Shown in pieces: positions 47,436-57,781 of a stretch of DNA of 64,000 bases. Position 1 is the stretch's first letter; each line of letters begins with the position of its first letter. Made by a program: the position numbers and the translations under genes. Origin of the DNA: Pseudomonadota bacterium (lineage in GTDB: Bacteria > Pseudomonadota > Gammaproteobacteria > Steroidobacterales > Steroidobacteraceae); contig JAPLSH010000019.1 of NCBI GenBank assembly GCA_026398735.1, forward strand, positions 227,825 to 291,824, written 5' to 3'. Below the pieces are notes generated by a model. The model searched no databases and was not told the origin of the DNA. It was given only the letters and a program-made list of their open reading frames with translations.

Positions 47436-48735
47436 GCGCCGATCTGCGTCCGCTCGCCGATCGTATGCGGCCACGGACGCTGGCCGAGTTCACCGGTCAG
47501 GCGCAGGTGCTTGCACCGGGCAAGCCCTTGCGTCAGGCCATAGAGTCCGGGCATTTACACTCGTTCATCTTGTGGGGCCCGCCCGGTACTGGCAAAACCA
47601 CGTTGGCGCGTTTGGTGGCATCCAACGTTGAAGCGCAGTTTCTGCCGCTGTCTGCAGTGATGGCCGGTGTGAAGGACATTCGTGCTGCAGTGGAGCAGGC
47701 CCGACAGGCGCGGGAGCAGGGTCGTCAAACGGTGCTGTTTCTCGATGAGGTGCACCGGTTCAACAAGTCGCAGCAGGACACCTTCCTGCCCTACGTAGAG
47801 GACGGGACGCTCACCTTTATCGGTGCCACAACCGAGAATCCATCGTTCGAAGTGGTCAGTGCGCTGTTGTCGCGTGCACGTGTCTATGTACTCAAGTCGC
47901 TTACCGTCGATGATCTGCAGCAGTTGCTGGGGTCTGCACTGACGGATGTAGAGCGGGGTTTGGGAGCGCGTGGCCTCGGTATTGATGACGATGCGTTGCA
48001 GTTGCTGGCACATGGCGCCGATGGTGATGCACGACGCGGCCTGAACATGCTGGAGATTGTTGCGGACCTGGCTATGCCGCGTGAGGGCAAGCTAGTCATC
48101 ACCGCCGATCAAGTGGCCGAAGTGGCCACTGGGGGGAGGCGTCGCTTTGACAAGGGCGGCGACCAGTTTTACGACCAGATCTCGGCGCTGCACAAGGCAG
48201 TACGTGGCAGTGATCCCGATGGCGCGTTGTACTGGCTGGCGCGCATGCTCGATGGGGGCTGCGATCCGCTGTATGTGGCGCGTCGTGTCGTGCGTATGGC
48301 CACTGAAGACATTGGCTTGGCAGATCCGCGTGCGCTGCCCATGGCGCTGGATGCTTGGCAGACCTATGAGCGTTTGGGCAGTCCCGAGGGCGAGCTGGCT
48401 ATTGCCCAGACCGTGGTGTATCTGTCGGTCGCGCCCAAAAGCAACTCGGTCTATAGGGCCTGGGGTGAGGTTAAGGCAGACGTGGAAAAATACGGCACGC
48501 TTGATGTGCCAGCACGCTTTCGCAATCCCACAACCAAGCTTATGCGTGAGATCGGCAATGGTCAGGGTTATCGCTATGCCCACGATGAACCGCAGGCCTA
48601 TGCCGCCGGTGAGCGATATCTGCCTGATGAAATGCCCGACCGGCGCTATTATTCGCCGGCGCCGCGCGGCTTCGAGATCCAAATTACCGAAGCTATTGAG
48701 CGCCGCCGTCAGCAAGACTCAGCCAGGAAAAAACC

Positions 48736-48739
<4 letters not shown>
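47432..48739 (+). CDS. rarA: Replication-associated recombination ATPase RarA (MgsA)
   Basis: 435 residues, AAA+ clamp-loader relative. L-A-D-R-M-R-P-R-T-L-A-E-F-T-G-Q at the N-terminus, Walker A G-P-P-G-T-G-K-T at about 49-56, Walker B F-L-D-E-V-H-R-F-N-K-S-Q, C-terminal tetramerisation domain with M-E-D-I-G-L-A-D-type A-T-E-D-I-G-L-A-D. It acts at stalled replication forks. GTG start overlaps the vanZ-like stop; the 3' end overlaps the original serS start (GTGA). Confidence 0.94.
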
Positions 48740-49993
<1,254 letters not shown>

Positions 49994-50004
49994 ACCTTAA
50001 CGCG

Positions 50005-50196
50005 TCAGCAACACCCGCTGACGCAGTTCCATTTCTGCTCTAACTGAGCCTGGAAAAACTCTGCTGCGCCCAGCATCGGGTGCTCGGGCTGGGTGCGCTC
50101 GTAGTGGGCTACATACTTTTCGTATGCATCATCGCCCGTTACGCCCCTCAGCAGGCTTAAGCCCGCTGAGAGGAACTGTTTTACATCAGTGCGCAC
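50005..50196 (-). CDS. ybdD: YbdD/YjiX family small protein (DUF466)
   Basis: 63 residues: F-L-S-A-G-L-S-L-L-R-G-V-T-G-D-D-A-Y-E-K-Y-V-A-H-Y and a C-terminal E-F-F-Q-A-Q-L-E...C-V-S-G-C-C, fitting the DUF466 family that follows cstA in E. coli (ybdD, 65 residues). GTG 50196 is chosen because it gives the family length; a longer frame to 50235 is possible. Overlaps the cstA 3' end by 11 bp. Thought to assist pyruvate/peptide uptake by CstA-type carriers. Confidence 0.78.
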   Translation of the reverse strand: MRTDVKQFLSAGLSLLRGVTGDDAYEKYVAHYERTQPEHPMLGAAEFFQAQLEQKWNCVSGCC

Positions 50197-52255
50197 TGGA
50201 GCCCAACGTTGCAGGGTTGAGCTTGGTCTGCACATAGGGCGTTTCTGAGCTCGGCAGCACTGGCAGACCGCGAACGCGGCGTAGAGTCATCCGCGCTGTC
50301 TCGATCAGTACGATCCACAGCAGGAGCAGGAAGAAGATCGTCAGCCAGCCATCGAGTTGCTGGTTAAAGATCAGCGTCGGTGCAACCTTTACGCGCTCTG
50401 GGGCCAGAGTGCCTGCAGCCAGCTTGGCAGCCATGTCGTTGGCTGCTGCAAAGAAGCCCAGCTTGGCATCGGTGCTGAAGATTTTCTGGAAGGCTGCCGT
50501 GGTTGTGACCACGACAATCCATGCCAGCGGCAGGGCGGTGACCAAGGCATAGCGCAGGCGCTTGGTCTTTACCAGGATGCCGGTTGCCACGCACAGGGCC
50601 ATGGCTGCCAGCATTTGGTTGGCAATGCCGAACAGCGGCCACAGGATATTGATGCCACCGTTGGGGTCGATGACGCCGATGTACAGGAAGTAACCCCAGC
50701 CCAGCACGATCAACGTGCTAGCCAGCAGTACCGACGGGTACCACGACGTACGACCCAGCGGTGCCCAGATTTGGCCCAGCGCATCCTGCAACATGAAGCG
50801 ACCCACACGGGTGCCGGCATCCACGGTGGTCAGGATGAAGATCGCCTCGAACATGATCGCAAAGTGGTACCACAGACTCAGTAGTCCCTTGCCGAAGGCA
50901 GAGCCGAAGATGCTGGCCATGCCAACGGCCAGCGAGGGGGCGCCACCGGTGCGCGCAAAGAGTGTGCTTTCACCCACATCAGCAGCCAGTTGGCGCATTT
51001 GCTCAACGGTTACCGGATAACCCCAGCCCGAAATGGTCTGCACCGCTGCCTCTGCAGTCGCACCGACAACACCAGCACCACTGTTGATAGCGAAGTACAC
51101 GCCTGGGTCGAGCAGCGTGGCGGCAATGACCGCCATGATGGCGACGAAGGATTCGATGGCCATGCTGCCGTAGCCGGCCAGCCGAATGTCACCCTCGTTG
51201 GCGACCATCTTGGGCGTGGTGCCACTGGAGACCAGCGCATGAAAGCCCGACATCGCCCCGCAGGCGATGGTGATAAACACAAACGGGAATATCTTGCCGG
51301 CAAAGATCGGACCAGTGCCGTCGATGAACTGAGTCAGTGCCGGCATGTGGATGACCGGGCGCATGATCAAAATGGCCACGGCCAGTAGCACTACGACTGC
51401 GATCTTAAGGAACGTGGAAATATAGTCGCGCGGCGCCAGCAGCACCCACACAGGCAGGATGGCTGCCAGCCAGCCGTAAGCGATCACGAAGCCGGCTAAA
51501 GGCACGCCCTCCCAGTTGAAGAGGTTGCGCAGCGTTTCGTTGTGATCAATGGCGCCGCCACCGATGACCGCCACAATTAACAGTGCAAGACCTAAAAGAG
51601 AGCCTTCCAGCACGCGACCGGGCCGCCAGTTGCGCATGTAAAAGCCGACGATCATTGCGATGGGGATCGTCGCAAACACCGTGAAGGTGGCCCAAGGGCT
51701 GTGCTTCATAGCGTTGACGATGACCAGGCCCAGCACGGCAATGATGATGATGATGATCATCAGCGTACCGATGACAGCGGCTGTGCCGCCGATCGGACCG
51801 AGCTCGTCGCGGGCTATTTTGCCCAAGCTGCGGCCGTCGCGACGCGTGGACATGAACAGAATGAGCATGTCTTGCACGCAGCCGCCCAGCACTGCGCCGA
51901 CGATGATCCACAACGTACCGGGCAAGTAGCCAAATTGCATGGCAAGCGTGGGGCCTACCAGCGGGCCGGCACCGGCGATGGCGGCAAAATGATGGCCGAA
52001 CACTACCCAACGATGCGTGGGGAGGTAATCGCGGCCGTTATTGAGGCGTTCAGCAGGTGTGGCGCGCGTGGTATCGGCGACGAAAACCTTCGTCTCTATC
52101 CACTTTGCATAAAAGCGATAGCCCAAGATATAGGCGCAAACCGATGCGGTGACTAGCCACAAGGCATTGATGGGTTCATCTCTCTGGAGCGCGATGCCTG
52201 CCAGTGCGAAGCCACCCACCAAGGCCAACAGGATGCCTACCAGACGTGCGTTCAT
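50186..52255 (-). CDS. cstA: CstA-family carbon starvation/pyruvate transporter
   Basis: 689 residues, many hydrophobic segments (about 16-18). Family motifs G-P-L-V-G-P-T-L-A-M-Q-F-G-Y-L-P, C-G-A-M-S-G-F-H-A-L-V-S-S-G-T-T-P-K and A-G-T-R-V-G-R-F-M-L-Q-D. CstA/BtsT proteins import pyruvate or peptides during carbon limitation. GGAGGAG precedes the start at 52255. The operon partner ybdD follows directly. Confidence 0.94.
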   Translation of the reverse strand: MNARLVGILLALVGGFALAGIALQRDEPINALWLVTASVCAYILGYRFYAKWIETKVFVADTTRATPAERLNNGRDYLPTHRWVVFGHHFAAIAGAGPLVGPTLAMQFGYLPGTLWIIVGAVLGGCVQDMLILFMSTRRDGRSLGKIARDELGPIGGTAAVIGTLMIIIIIIAVLGLVIVNAMKHSPWATFTVFATIPIAMIVGFYMRNWRPGRVLEGSLLGLALLIVAVIGGGAIDHNETLRNLFNWEGVPLAGFVIAYGWLAAILPVWVLLAPRDYISTFLKIAVVVLLAVAILIMRPVIHMPALTQFIDGTGPIFAGKIFPFVFITIACGAMSGFHALVSSGTTPKMVANEGDIRLAGYGSMAIESFVAIMAVIAATLLDPGVYFAINSGAGVVGATAEAAVQTISGWGYPVTVEQMRQLAADVGESTLFARTGGAPSLAVGMASIFGSAFGKGLLSLWYHFAIMFEAIFILTTVDAGTRVGRFMLQDALGQIWAPLGRTSWYPSVLLASTLIVLGWGYFLYIGVIDPNGGINILWPLFGIANQMLAAMALCVATGILVKTKRLRYALVTALPLAWIVVVTTTAAFQKIFSTDAKLGFFAAANDMAAKLAAGTLAPERVKVAPTLIFNQQLDGWLTIFFLLLLWIVLIETARMTLRRVRGLPVLPSSETPYVQTKLNPATLGSSAH

Positions 52256-52465
52256 TTTTCTGCTCCTCCCGGGGAGCGGCGAGTGTCGCAGGATCAGACG
52301 GTGCGGGGAAGCCTTTGAGCCTTCAACAGACTGCCAGCTGAAGGAACCTCATCAGGCGGGTTGTGCCGGTCCCCCGCAAGGGGTCATTATCCTGCCACTG
52401 TCGTGGGGGCGCGCCTGCTCCCACGCTTTATCCGTCACGGCACAGCGTTAGTTAAGGAAGCCGCC

Positions 52466-54124
52466 ATGAATGTCGCCCAGATCACTGCAGAGATTCTCAA
52501 GCGAGAGGGCGTCGACACGCTCTTTACCTATCCGCTGAACCCGCTGACCGAGTCGGCCGCTGCAGCTAACATCCGTCCGCTGGTGGTGCGTCAGGAACGC
52601 ATCGGCGTGCACATGGCCGATGCCATCGGTCGCCTCAGTTCAGCCGGTAAAGTCGGTGTTTTCTGCTGCCAGGCCGGTCCTGGCATCGAGAACGCTTTCG
52701 GCGCCGTCGCGCAGGCCTTCTCCGAAGGCGTGCCCATGGTGGTTATTCCCGGCGGCTCTTCGCGCAGCCAGTCCTTCATTAAACCTGGCTTCAACGCCAC
52801 GATGAACTTCCAGCATGTCACCAAGCATGCCGAGACCATCAACACGCCGGACCAGCTTGTCCCGGCGCTGCGCCGAGCCTTCCACATTGCCCGTAACGGC
52901 CGCCCTGGCCCGGTGCTCATCGAAATTCCCGGTGACATGTGGAACGTCGAAGTCCCCGGCGAGCTCAACTACAAGCCGGGCCGTCGTCTGGTCACTGCGC
53001 CGGATACCAAGTCGGTCGAGGCCGCTGCCGCCGCGCTGGTCAACGCCAAGCGCCCGATGCTCTATGTGGGTCAGGGCGTGCACTACGCCCAGGCTTGGAG
53101 TGAGCTTAAGGCAGTTGCCGAGTTGCTCGAAGCACCGGTCACCACCAGCTTGGAGGGCAAGAGCGCCTTCCCCGAGACGCACCCGTTGTCGCTGGGCTCC
53201 GGCGGTGTGGCCATGCCGCGCGCTGTGGCGGCCTACGTCGCAGAGTCAGATCTGGTGTTCGGCGTCGGTGCCAGCTTCACGGCCACCGGTTTTGGCATCC
53301 GCTTCCCGACCAAAGACAAGACTTTTGTCCACAACACTATCGATGCCACCGACATCGATAAGAACATTCATACCGATTTCCCGCTGCTGGGCGACTCCAA
53401 GCTCGCGCTGGCCATGCTCTATGACGCCCTGAAGGAGCGCATCAAGAAGCCTCGCGGTTTGACTGCTGGCGTGCAGGCGCGCATCAAAGAGCTCAATGCG
53501 CCTTGGTGGGCAGAGTGGATGCCGCGGTTGACCAGCGAAGCCAAGCCCTTGTCGCCGTACCGCGTCATCTGGGACTTGATGCATATCGCCGATGTGCCCA
53601 ACACCATCATCACCCACGATGCCGGTAGCCCGCGCGATGAGCTGTCGCCGTTCTGGAAGCCGGTTACGCCGCTGTCGTATATCGGCTGGGGTAAGTCCAC
53701 GCAGCTGGGCTATGGCCTGGGTCTGGCGATGGGCGCCAAGATTGCGCACCCTGAAAAGCTCTGCATCAACATGTGGGGTGATGCTGCTATCGGCATGACG
53801 GGCATGGACATCGAGACTTGCGTGCGCGCCAAGATTCCGATCATGTCGATTCTGTTTAACAACTTCGGCATGGCGATGGAGTTCAAGGCCATGGCACTGT
53901 CGAAGGAGAAGTACGGGTCGACCGACATCTCTGGTAACTACAGCGAGTTCGCCAAGGCGCTCGGTGCCTACAGCGAGCGTGTTACCGAGCCTAGCCAGGT
54001 GGCCCACGCCATCGTCAACGGCATTGCCGCGACCAAGGCGGGCAAGCCGGTGTTGCTGGAGTTCATTACGACCCAAGACAAGATCTACTCAACCTTCCAG
54101 GGCGGCTACAACGGCGGCCAGTGA
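52466..54124 (+). CDS. Thiamine diphosphate-dependent enzyme (acetolactate synthase-like)
   Basis: 552 residues with the three-domain ThDP fold. The N-terminal Pyr domain holds the cofactor-activating Glu44 (V-V-R-Q-E-R-I-G-V-H-M-A-D-A-I-G-R), a central domain follows, and the C-terminal PP domain has the Mg-ThDP motif G-D-A-A-I-G...N-N. AAGGAAG 6-9 nt before ATG 52466 supports this start. It resembles acetolactate synthase/benzoylformate decarboxylase-type enzymes but matches none well enough by eye to name a substrate. It is divergent from cstA, 49 bp ahead of tRNA-Ser. Confidence 0.8.
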   Translation: MNVAQITAEILKREGVDTLFTYPLNPLTESAAAANIRPLVVRQERIGVHMADAIGRLSSAGKVGVFCCQAGPGIENAFGAVAQAFSEGVPMVVIPGGSSRSQSFIKPGFNATMNFQHVTKHAETINTPDQLVPALRRAFHIARNGRPGPVLIEIPGDMWNVEVPGELNYKPGRRLVTAPDTKSVEAAAAALVNAKRPMLYVGQGVHYAQAWSELKAVAELLEAPVTTSLEGKSAFPETHPLSLGSGGVAMPRAVAAYVAESDLVFGVGASFTATGFGIRFPTKDKTFVHNTIDATDIDKNIHTDFPLLGDSKLALAMLYDALKERIKKPRGLTAGVQARIKELNAPWWAEWMPRLTSEAKPLSPYRVIWDLMHIADVPNTIITHDAGSPRDELSPFWKPVTPLSYIGWGKSTQLGYGLGLAMGAKIAHPEKLCINMWGDAAIGMTGMDIETCVRAKIPIMSILFNNFGMAMEFKAMALSKEKYGSTDISGNYSEFAKALGAYSERVTEPSQVAHAIVNGIAATKAGKPVLLEFITTQDKIYSTFQGGYNGGQ

Positions 54125-54174
54125 TCGCTCGCGCACACCGATCCGGCGCCGCAGTTTGATAGACTGCCGGGGCC

Positions 54175-54493
<319 letters not shown>

Positions 54494-54508
54494 CCTAGCC
54501 CGTGAAGT

Positions 54509-55714
54509 CTAAAGATGCACTGCGCTAATCGCTTCGGTAATGGCCAATGCGTTGGCCATCGGATTGGCGACTACGTTTCTGAACCACCGCTCGCCACGCA
54601 GTGTCGTCGTGGACACCATCTCTCTAGGCAGAGATTGATGCCAAGCATCGAACAATGAGATGTCCTTGGGTCGCCAGTTGACGACACCTGTAACCGGCCA
54701 TGCAAGCAACTGCAGCCGATCGTCATGGTTCACGTGGTTGGCGATGGTCTCAGCTACGTAAATACAACGCTCAATACGTTCTGCCATGCCATCCCGTCCC
54801 CATGCCATCAATGTAGCAAGCAAGGGAATGGCCATAGCGCCGTGTGAGCCGAGTATTCCAACATTGGGTGCCGCTAGGTACGCGCCTCCCATGGTGATGG
54901 CACCATGCGCTTTGTCGACATCCTTAAAGAAAATCAGGGCAGATTCTTTGGGTTGAAAAAGCCACTTGTGCGCAGAGACTGCGACAGAGTCAGCCTTCTC
55001 AATGCCATCGAGGCGATCACTATGTCGCGTCAATCGCATCGGTCCCGCCCAAGCCGCATCAACATGGGTCCATGCTGCACGACCACCTAGTGCCAACGGA
55101 TCTATGGCCCCTGTGCTGGTTGTGCCCGCAGTCAATACAAGTGCTGATCGGGACAGATCAGAAGGCAATGCATCTTCGATCATTGCTCCCGTCGGTGTGG
55201 TGGGTATTTGGCGCAGCTTTAACCCTAGAATATGGGCGGCTTTGGCAATCGACAGATGTGCCGTGTCAGACGCAATGACTTCGGTGACACCTGCGCATTC
55301 ACGCGCAGCCCACAGCGCGGTTAAGTTGGCCAGCGTCGATCCTGGTGTCATGTGTCCACCGCGCATTCCAAAATACGGCGCCAGCCAACCGACCACCTGT
55401 TGTTCAAGTTGTCTTGCTGCCGGTGCGGTAGCCGGGTGCAGCAAGTTTTGGTTCAGGCTGGCGTTCCATTGAGCGGTGGCCCAACTGATCCAAGGCGTAG
55501 GTGGGTCCATATGCGCGGCAGCTAATGGCGAATCGAGGCGCGCTGCGCCATTGAGAACATGCGGTGCAAGCCATTCAATAGCTTGTGTTGAAGTGACTCC
55601 AACTTGCGGCAAGCTGTGTGGCAGTGCTTGCGCGAGTGCTGCGGTTGGCCCTTCACACAGCAGTGAAAGGGCGCGAGTCAGTGCCTGCAGGTCGGGTTGA
55701 AACTCAGGATCCAC
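54509..55714 (-). CDS. PLP-dependent group II decarboxylase-like protein
   Basis: 401 residues. Fold-type I PLP enzyme: G-H-M-T-P-G-S-T-L-A-N-L-T-A-L cofactor loop, H-V-D-A-A-W-A-G aspartate motif and the Schiff-base lysine in S-A-H-K-W-L-F-Q-P-K-E-S. It matches aromatic-L-amino-acid/glutamate decarboxylase relatives but is shorter than most (about 470-500). Codon use is a little less GC-rich than neighbours. It lies directly beside the tRNA repeat and 17 bp from a frameshifted SnoaL-like gene. Substrate not determinable from sequence. Confidence 0.78.
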   Translation of the reverse strand: MDPEFQPDLQALTRALSLLCEGPTAALAQALPHSLPQVGVTSTQAIEWLAPHVLNGAARLDSPLAAAHMDPPTPWISWATAQWNASLNQNLLHPATAPAARQLEQQVVGWLAPYFGMRGGHMTPGSTLANLTALWAARECAGVTEVIASDTAHLSIAKAAHILGLKLRQIPTTPTGAMIEDALPSDLSRSALVLTAGTTSTGAIDPLALGGRAAWTHVDAAWAGPMRLTRHSDRLDGIEKADSVAVSAHKWLFQPKESALIFFKDVDKAHGAITMGGAYLAAPNVGILGSHGAMAIPLLATLMAWGRDGMAERIERCIYVAETIANHVNHDDRLQLLAWPVTGVVNWRPKDISLFDAWHQSLPREMVSTTTLRGERWFRNVVANPMANALAITEAISAVHL

Positions 55715-55731
55715 GAATCACCTCGTGAGAG

Positions 55732-56180
55732 TCATGCCAGCCGAAACAGGGCCTGTCCGTGGCGGCGTGAAAAGCGCCAACCTTCATCCGTCAGCACCAG
55801 CTCATCGTTGAACTCGCACAACACCGGCGGCGTTTTATCGAGCAGCGGTAGCGGATGGCTGTCGTCTTGCGTGCCGTAGTAGATGACATAAGCACTGTAG
55901 GCAGTGGCCGTGGTGGGCGAGAGCACCTGCAGAGCACCTGCACGGCACCGTTGCAGTACACGTGCTTGGTGCGCCTGTCGGTAGGGCGCGCTATGAAAGA
56001 TGCCAAGATTGCTTCGCGTCCGTTGACCGGTGCGGTGCCTGCCACTGGCCGGATCATCACACCATCCGGGGTATACAACGAGGCGACTTGTTGCCAATCG
56101 CGCAGATCGTTGAGGTTGGCGTACAGGGTCAGCAGGCGCTGAATGTCCGCTTCTAGCAAGTGGCGGTGTTCTGGTGTCAT
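55732..56180 (-). pseudogene. SnoaL/NTF2-like protein, frameshifted by an 11-bp tandem duplication
   Basis: Reading from ATG 56180 gives a normal SnoaL-like start (L-E-A-D-I-Q-R-L-L-T-L-Y-A-N-L-N-D...W-Q-Q-V-A-S-L-Y-T-P-D-G-V) up to N-G-A-V-Q-V-L; the proper continuation (S-P-T-T-A-T-A-Y-S-A-Y-V-I-Y-Y...G-W-R-F-S-R-R-H) is in another frame. The cause is visible: GAGCACCTGCA occurs twice in tandem (55921-55931, 55932-55942). Removing one copy restores a roughly 145-residue protein. Such small cone-shaped proteins include dehydratases and aromatic dioxygenase small subunits. Confidence 0.85.
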
Positions 56181-56313
56181 GACGTGCGGGTTCCAGTTTG
56201 GGGTGGGGGGCTAGGGATAACACGGGTTTTCCCGGATCGTCCACCCGGGGGGAGGTTGGGCTATCATGCCGCACCAATAGGGTTTCGACGCTGAGCCAAG
56301 GTGGAATTGACCG

Positions 56314-56715
56314 ATGACCTGGACTACACACGACTACGAAAACATCCCGGGAACTTACGTCTTTGACGGTAAACACTCCTACGGGGCCTACCCGCTGAAC
56401 AAACTGCTGTTCTCGTTTAATACCGAGGAATGCCGCACCGAGTTCGACGCCGACCCTGCCGCGTACTGCGACAAGTTCGGTGTAGAGGGCAAGTACAAGG
56501 AGTTCGTTCTGAAGAAGGACTTCCTGGGGATGCTGCGCGCAGGCGCCAATATTTATTTCATGGCCAAGATGGCTATCCCGCGCGGCACGTCCGTGCAGGA
56601 TGCCGGTGCCCAGTTCCAGGGCATCACGACCAAAGAATTTCAGGCCAAGTTGCTGGCCAAGGGCGACGGACTTGTAGAGCGCTTGGCAAAGCGCGGGGGT
56701 TATTGGAATGGCTAA
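56314..56715 (+). CDS. ligA: Protocatechuate 4,5-dioxygenase alpha subunit (LigA family)
   Basis: 133 residues, all-helical LigA family: Y-E-N-I-P-G-T-Y-V-F-D-G, Y-P-L-N-K-L-L-F-S-F-N, G-M-L-R-A-G-A-N-I-Y-F-M-A-K and a C-terminal M-A/I-P-R-G-T-S-V-Q-D region. The subunit covers the active site of LigB. It overlaps ligB by 8 bp, so the two are coupled. Gallate dioxygenase-type use cannot be excluded. Confidence 0.9.
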   Translation: MTWTTHDYENIPGTYVFDGKHSYGAYPLNKLLFSFNTEECRTEFDADPAAYCDKFGVEGKYKEFVLKKDFLGMLRAGANIYFMAKMAIPRGTSVQDAGAQFQGITTKEFQAKLLAKGDGLVERLAKRGGYWNG

Positions 56716-57550
56716 GATCATCGGCGGTGTGACCAGTTCGCACATTCCGGCCGTGGGTAATGCCATCGCCAACAATCTGACCCAGGAACCGTACTGGAAG
56801 CGCTTTTTTGATGGCTACGCGCCTGCCAAGGCCTGGCTGCAAGAGAAGAAGCCCGACGTGGTCATCGTGGTCTACAACGACCATGGTCTTAACTTCTTCT
56901 TGGACAAGATGCCCACCTTTGCATTGGGCTGTGCCGACACTTATCACAACGACGACGAGGGCTGGGCCCTCAAGCCTGTTGCACCGTTCAAGGGTGATGC
57001 TGCGTTCTCATGGCATATCGCCGAGTCGCTGGTAGAGCAGAAGTTCGACATCTGCACCTGCCAGGAGATGAAGGTCGATCACGGCTTTGTGAACCCGATC
57101 CGCGCGCTCTATGGCACGCACGATGTGTGGCCTGTGACCACCATTCCGCTGGCGGTCAACACCGTGCAGCACCCGGTGCCCACAGCAGCGCGTTGCCTTG
57201 AATTGGGCAAGGCTCTGCGCACGGCGGTCGAATCCTATCCGGCAGACCTCAATGTGGTGATCTTCGGCACCGGTGGCCTGTCGCATCAGCTGCAGGGCGA
57301 GCGTGCTGGCCTGATCGATGTGGAGTTTGATCTGGAGTGCATGGAGCGTATCGCCAACGATCCGGAGTGGATGACGCAGTTCAGCAACTCCGAGATCATG
57401 CGTCGCGCTGGTACCGAAGGCATCGAGACCATCATGTGGCTGGTCATGCGCGGTGCACTACAGTCCAACGTCAAAGTGGTACACAAGCACTATCACGCAC
57501 CCATCTCCAACACGGGTGCGGGCGTACTGGTGCTCGAAAACTACCTTTAA
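56708..57550 (+). CDS. ligB: Protocatechuate 4,5-dioxygenase beta subunit (LigB family)
   Basis: 280-residue class III extradiol dioxygenase. Fe(II) ligands are visible: His12 in S-S-H-I-P, His59 in Y-N-D-H, and the Glu in T-E-G-I-E-T-I-M-W; the catalytic His lies in G-G-L-S-H-Q-L-Q-G. It opens the ring of protocatechuate between C4 and C5. None of the later genes of the 4,5-cleavage pathway are in the window. Followed by a strong terminator. Together with the feruloyl-CoA ligase at 15-17 kb and the MFS transporter start at 63.8 kb it suggests growth on lignin-derived phenolics. Confidence 0.92.
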   Translation: MAKIIGGVTSSHIPAVGNAIANNLTQEPYWKRFFDGYAPAKAWLQEKKPDVVIVVYNDHGLNFFLDKMPTFALGCADTYHNDDEGWALKPVAPFKGDAAFSWHIAESLVEQKFDICTCQEMKVDHGFVNPIRALYGTHDVWPVTTIPLAVNTVQHPVPTAARCLELGKALRTAVESYPADLNVVIFGTGGLSHQLQGERAGLIDVEFDLECMERIANDPEWMTQFSNSEIMRRAGTEGIETIMWLVMRGALQSNVKVVHKHYHAPISNTGAGVLVLENYL

Positions 57551-57587
57551 GTAAAAGCGGGACCGGGCTGCCGGTCGTCAACGCAGT

Positions 57588-57613
57588 AAAAGGCCCGCGC
57601 AAGCGGGCCTTTT
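57588..57613 (+). terminator. Intrinsic terminator after ligB
   Basis: AAAAGGCCCGC-GCAA-GCGGGCCTTTT: perfect 11-bp stem, T-run at the end. Confidence 0.92.
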
Positions 57614-57718
57614 CATAACTGGGGCCAAATCGACTCTGTTGCAGTCGGGTCAGGTCAGGTTTGGTCAGCACTTAGTAAGCAAGCGCGCGCTTTTGTGACC
57701 TAGGTCTCGCTGCGCGGC

Positions 57719-57745
57719 TCAATTTTTCCGCCCCTTTGCCGGTAA
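57719..57745 (+). promoter_or_regulatory. Sigma-28 (FliA) promoter of the flagellin gene
   Basis: TCAATTTT-N11-GCCGGTAA closely matches TAAAGTTT-N11-GCCGATAA, the flagellar class 3 promoter, with exact spacing. It lies 36 bp before the flagellin ATG. Confidence 0.85.
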
Positions 57746-57781
57746 GGATCCAGACAGTAATCAGCGCAAGGGATATGGATC

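Noticed and set aside
52256-52465. TPP riboswitch before the ThDP enzyme gene
   Set aside because: The conserved CUGAGA and the second-arm motif are absent; only unstructured intergenic DNA is seen.
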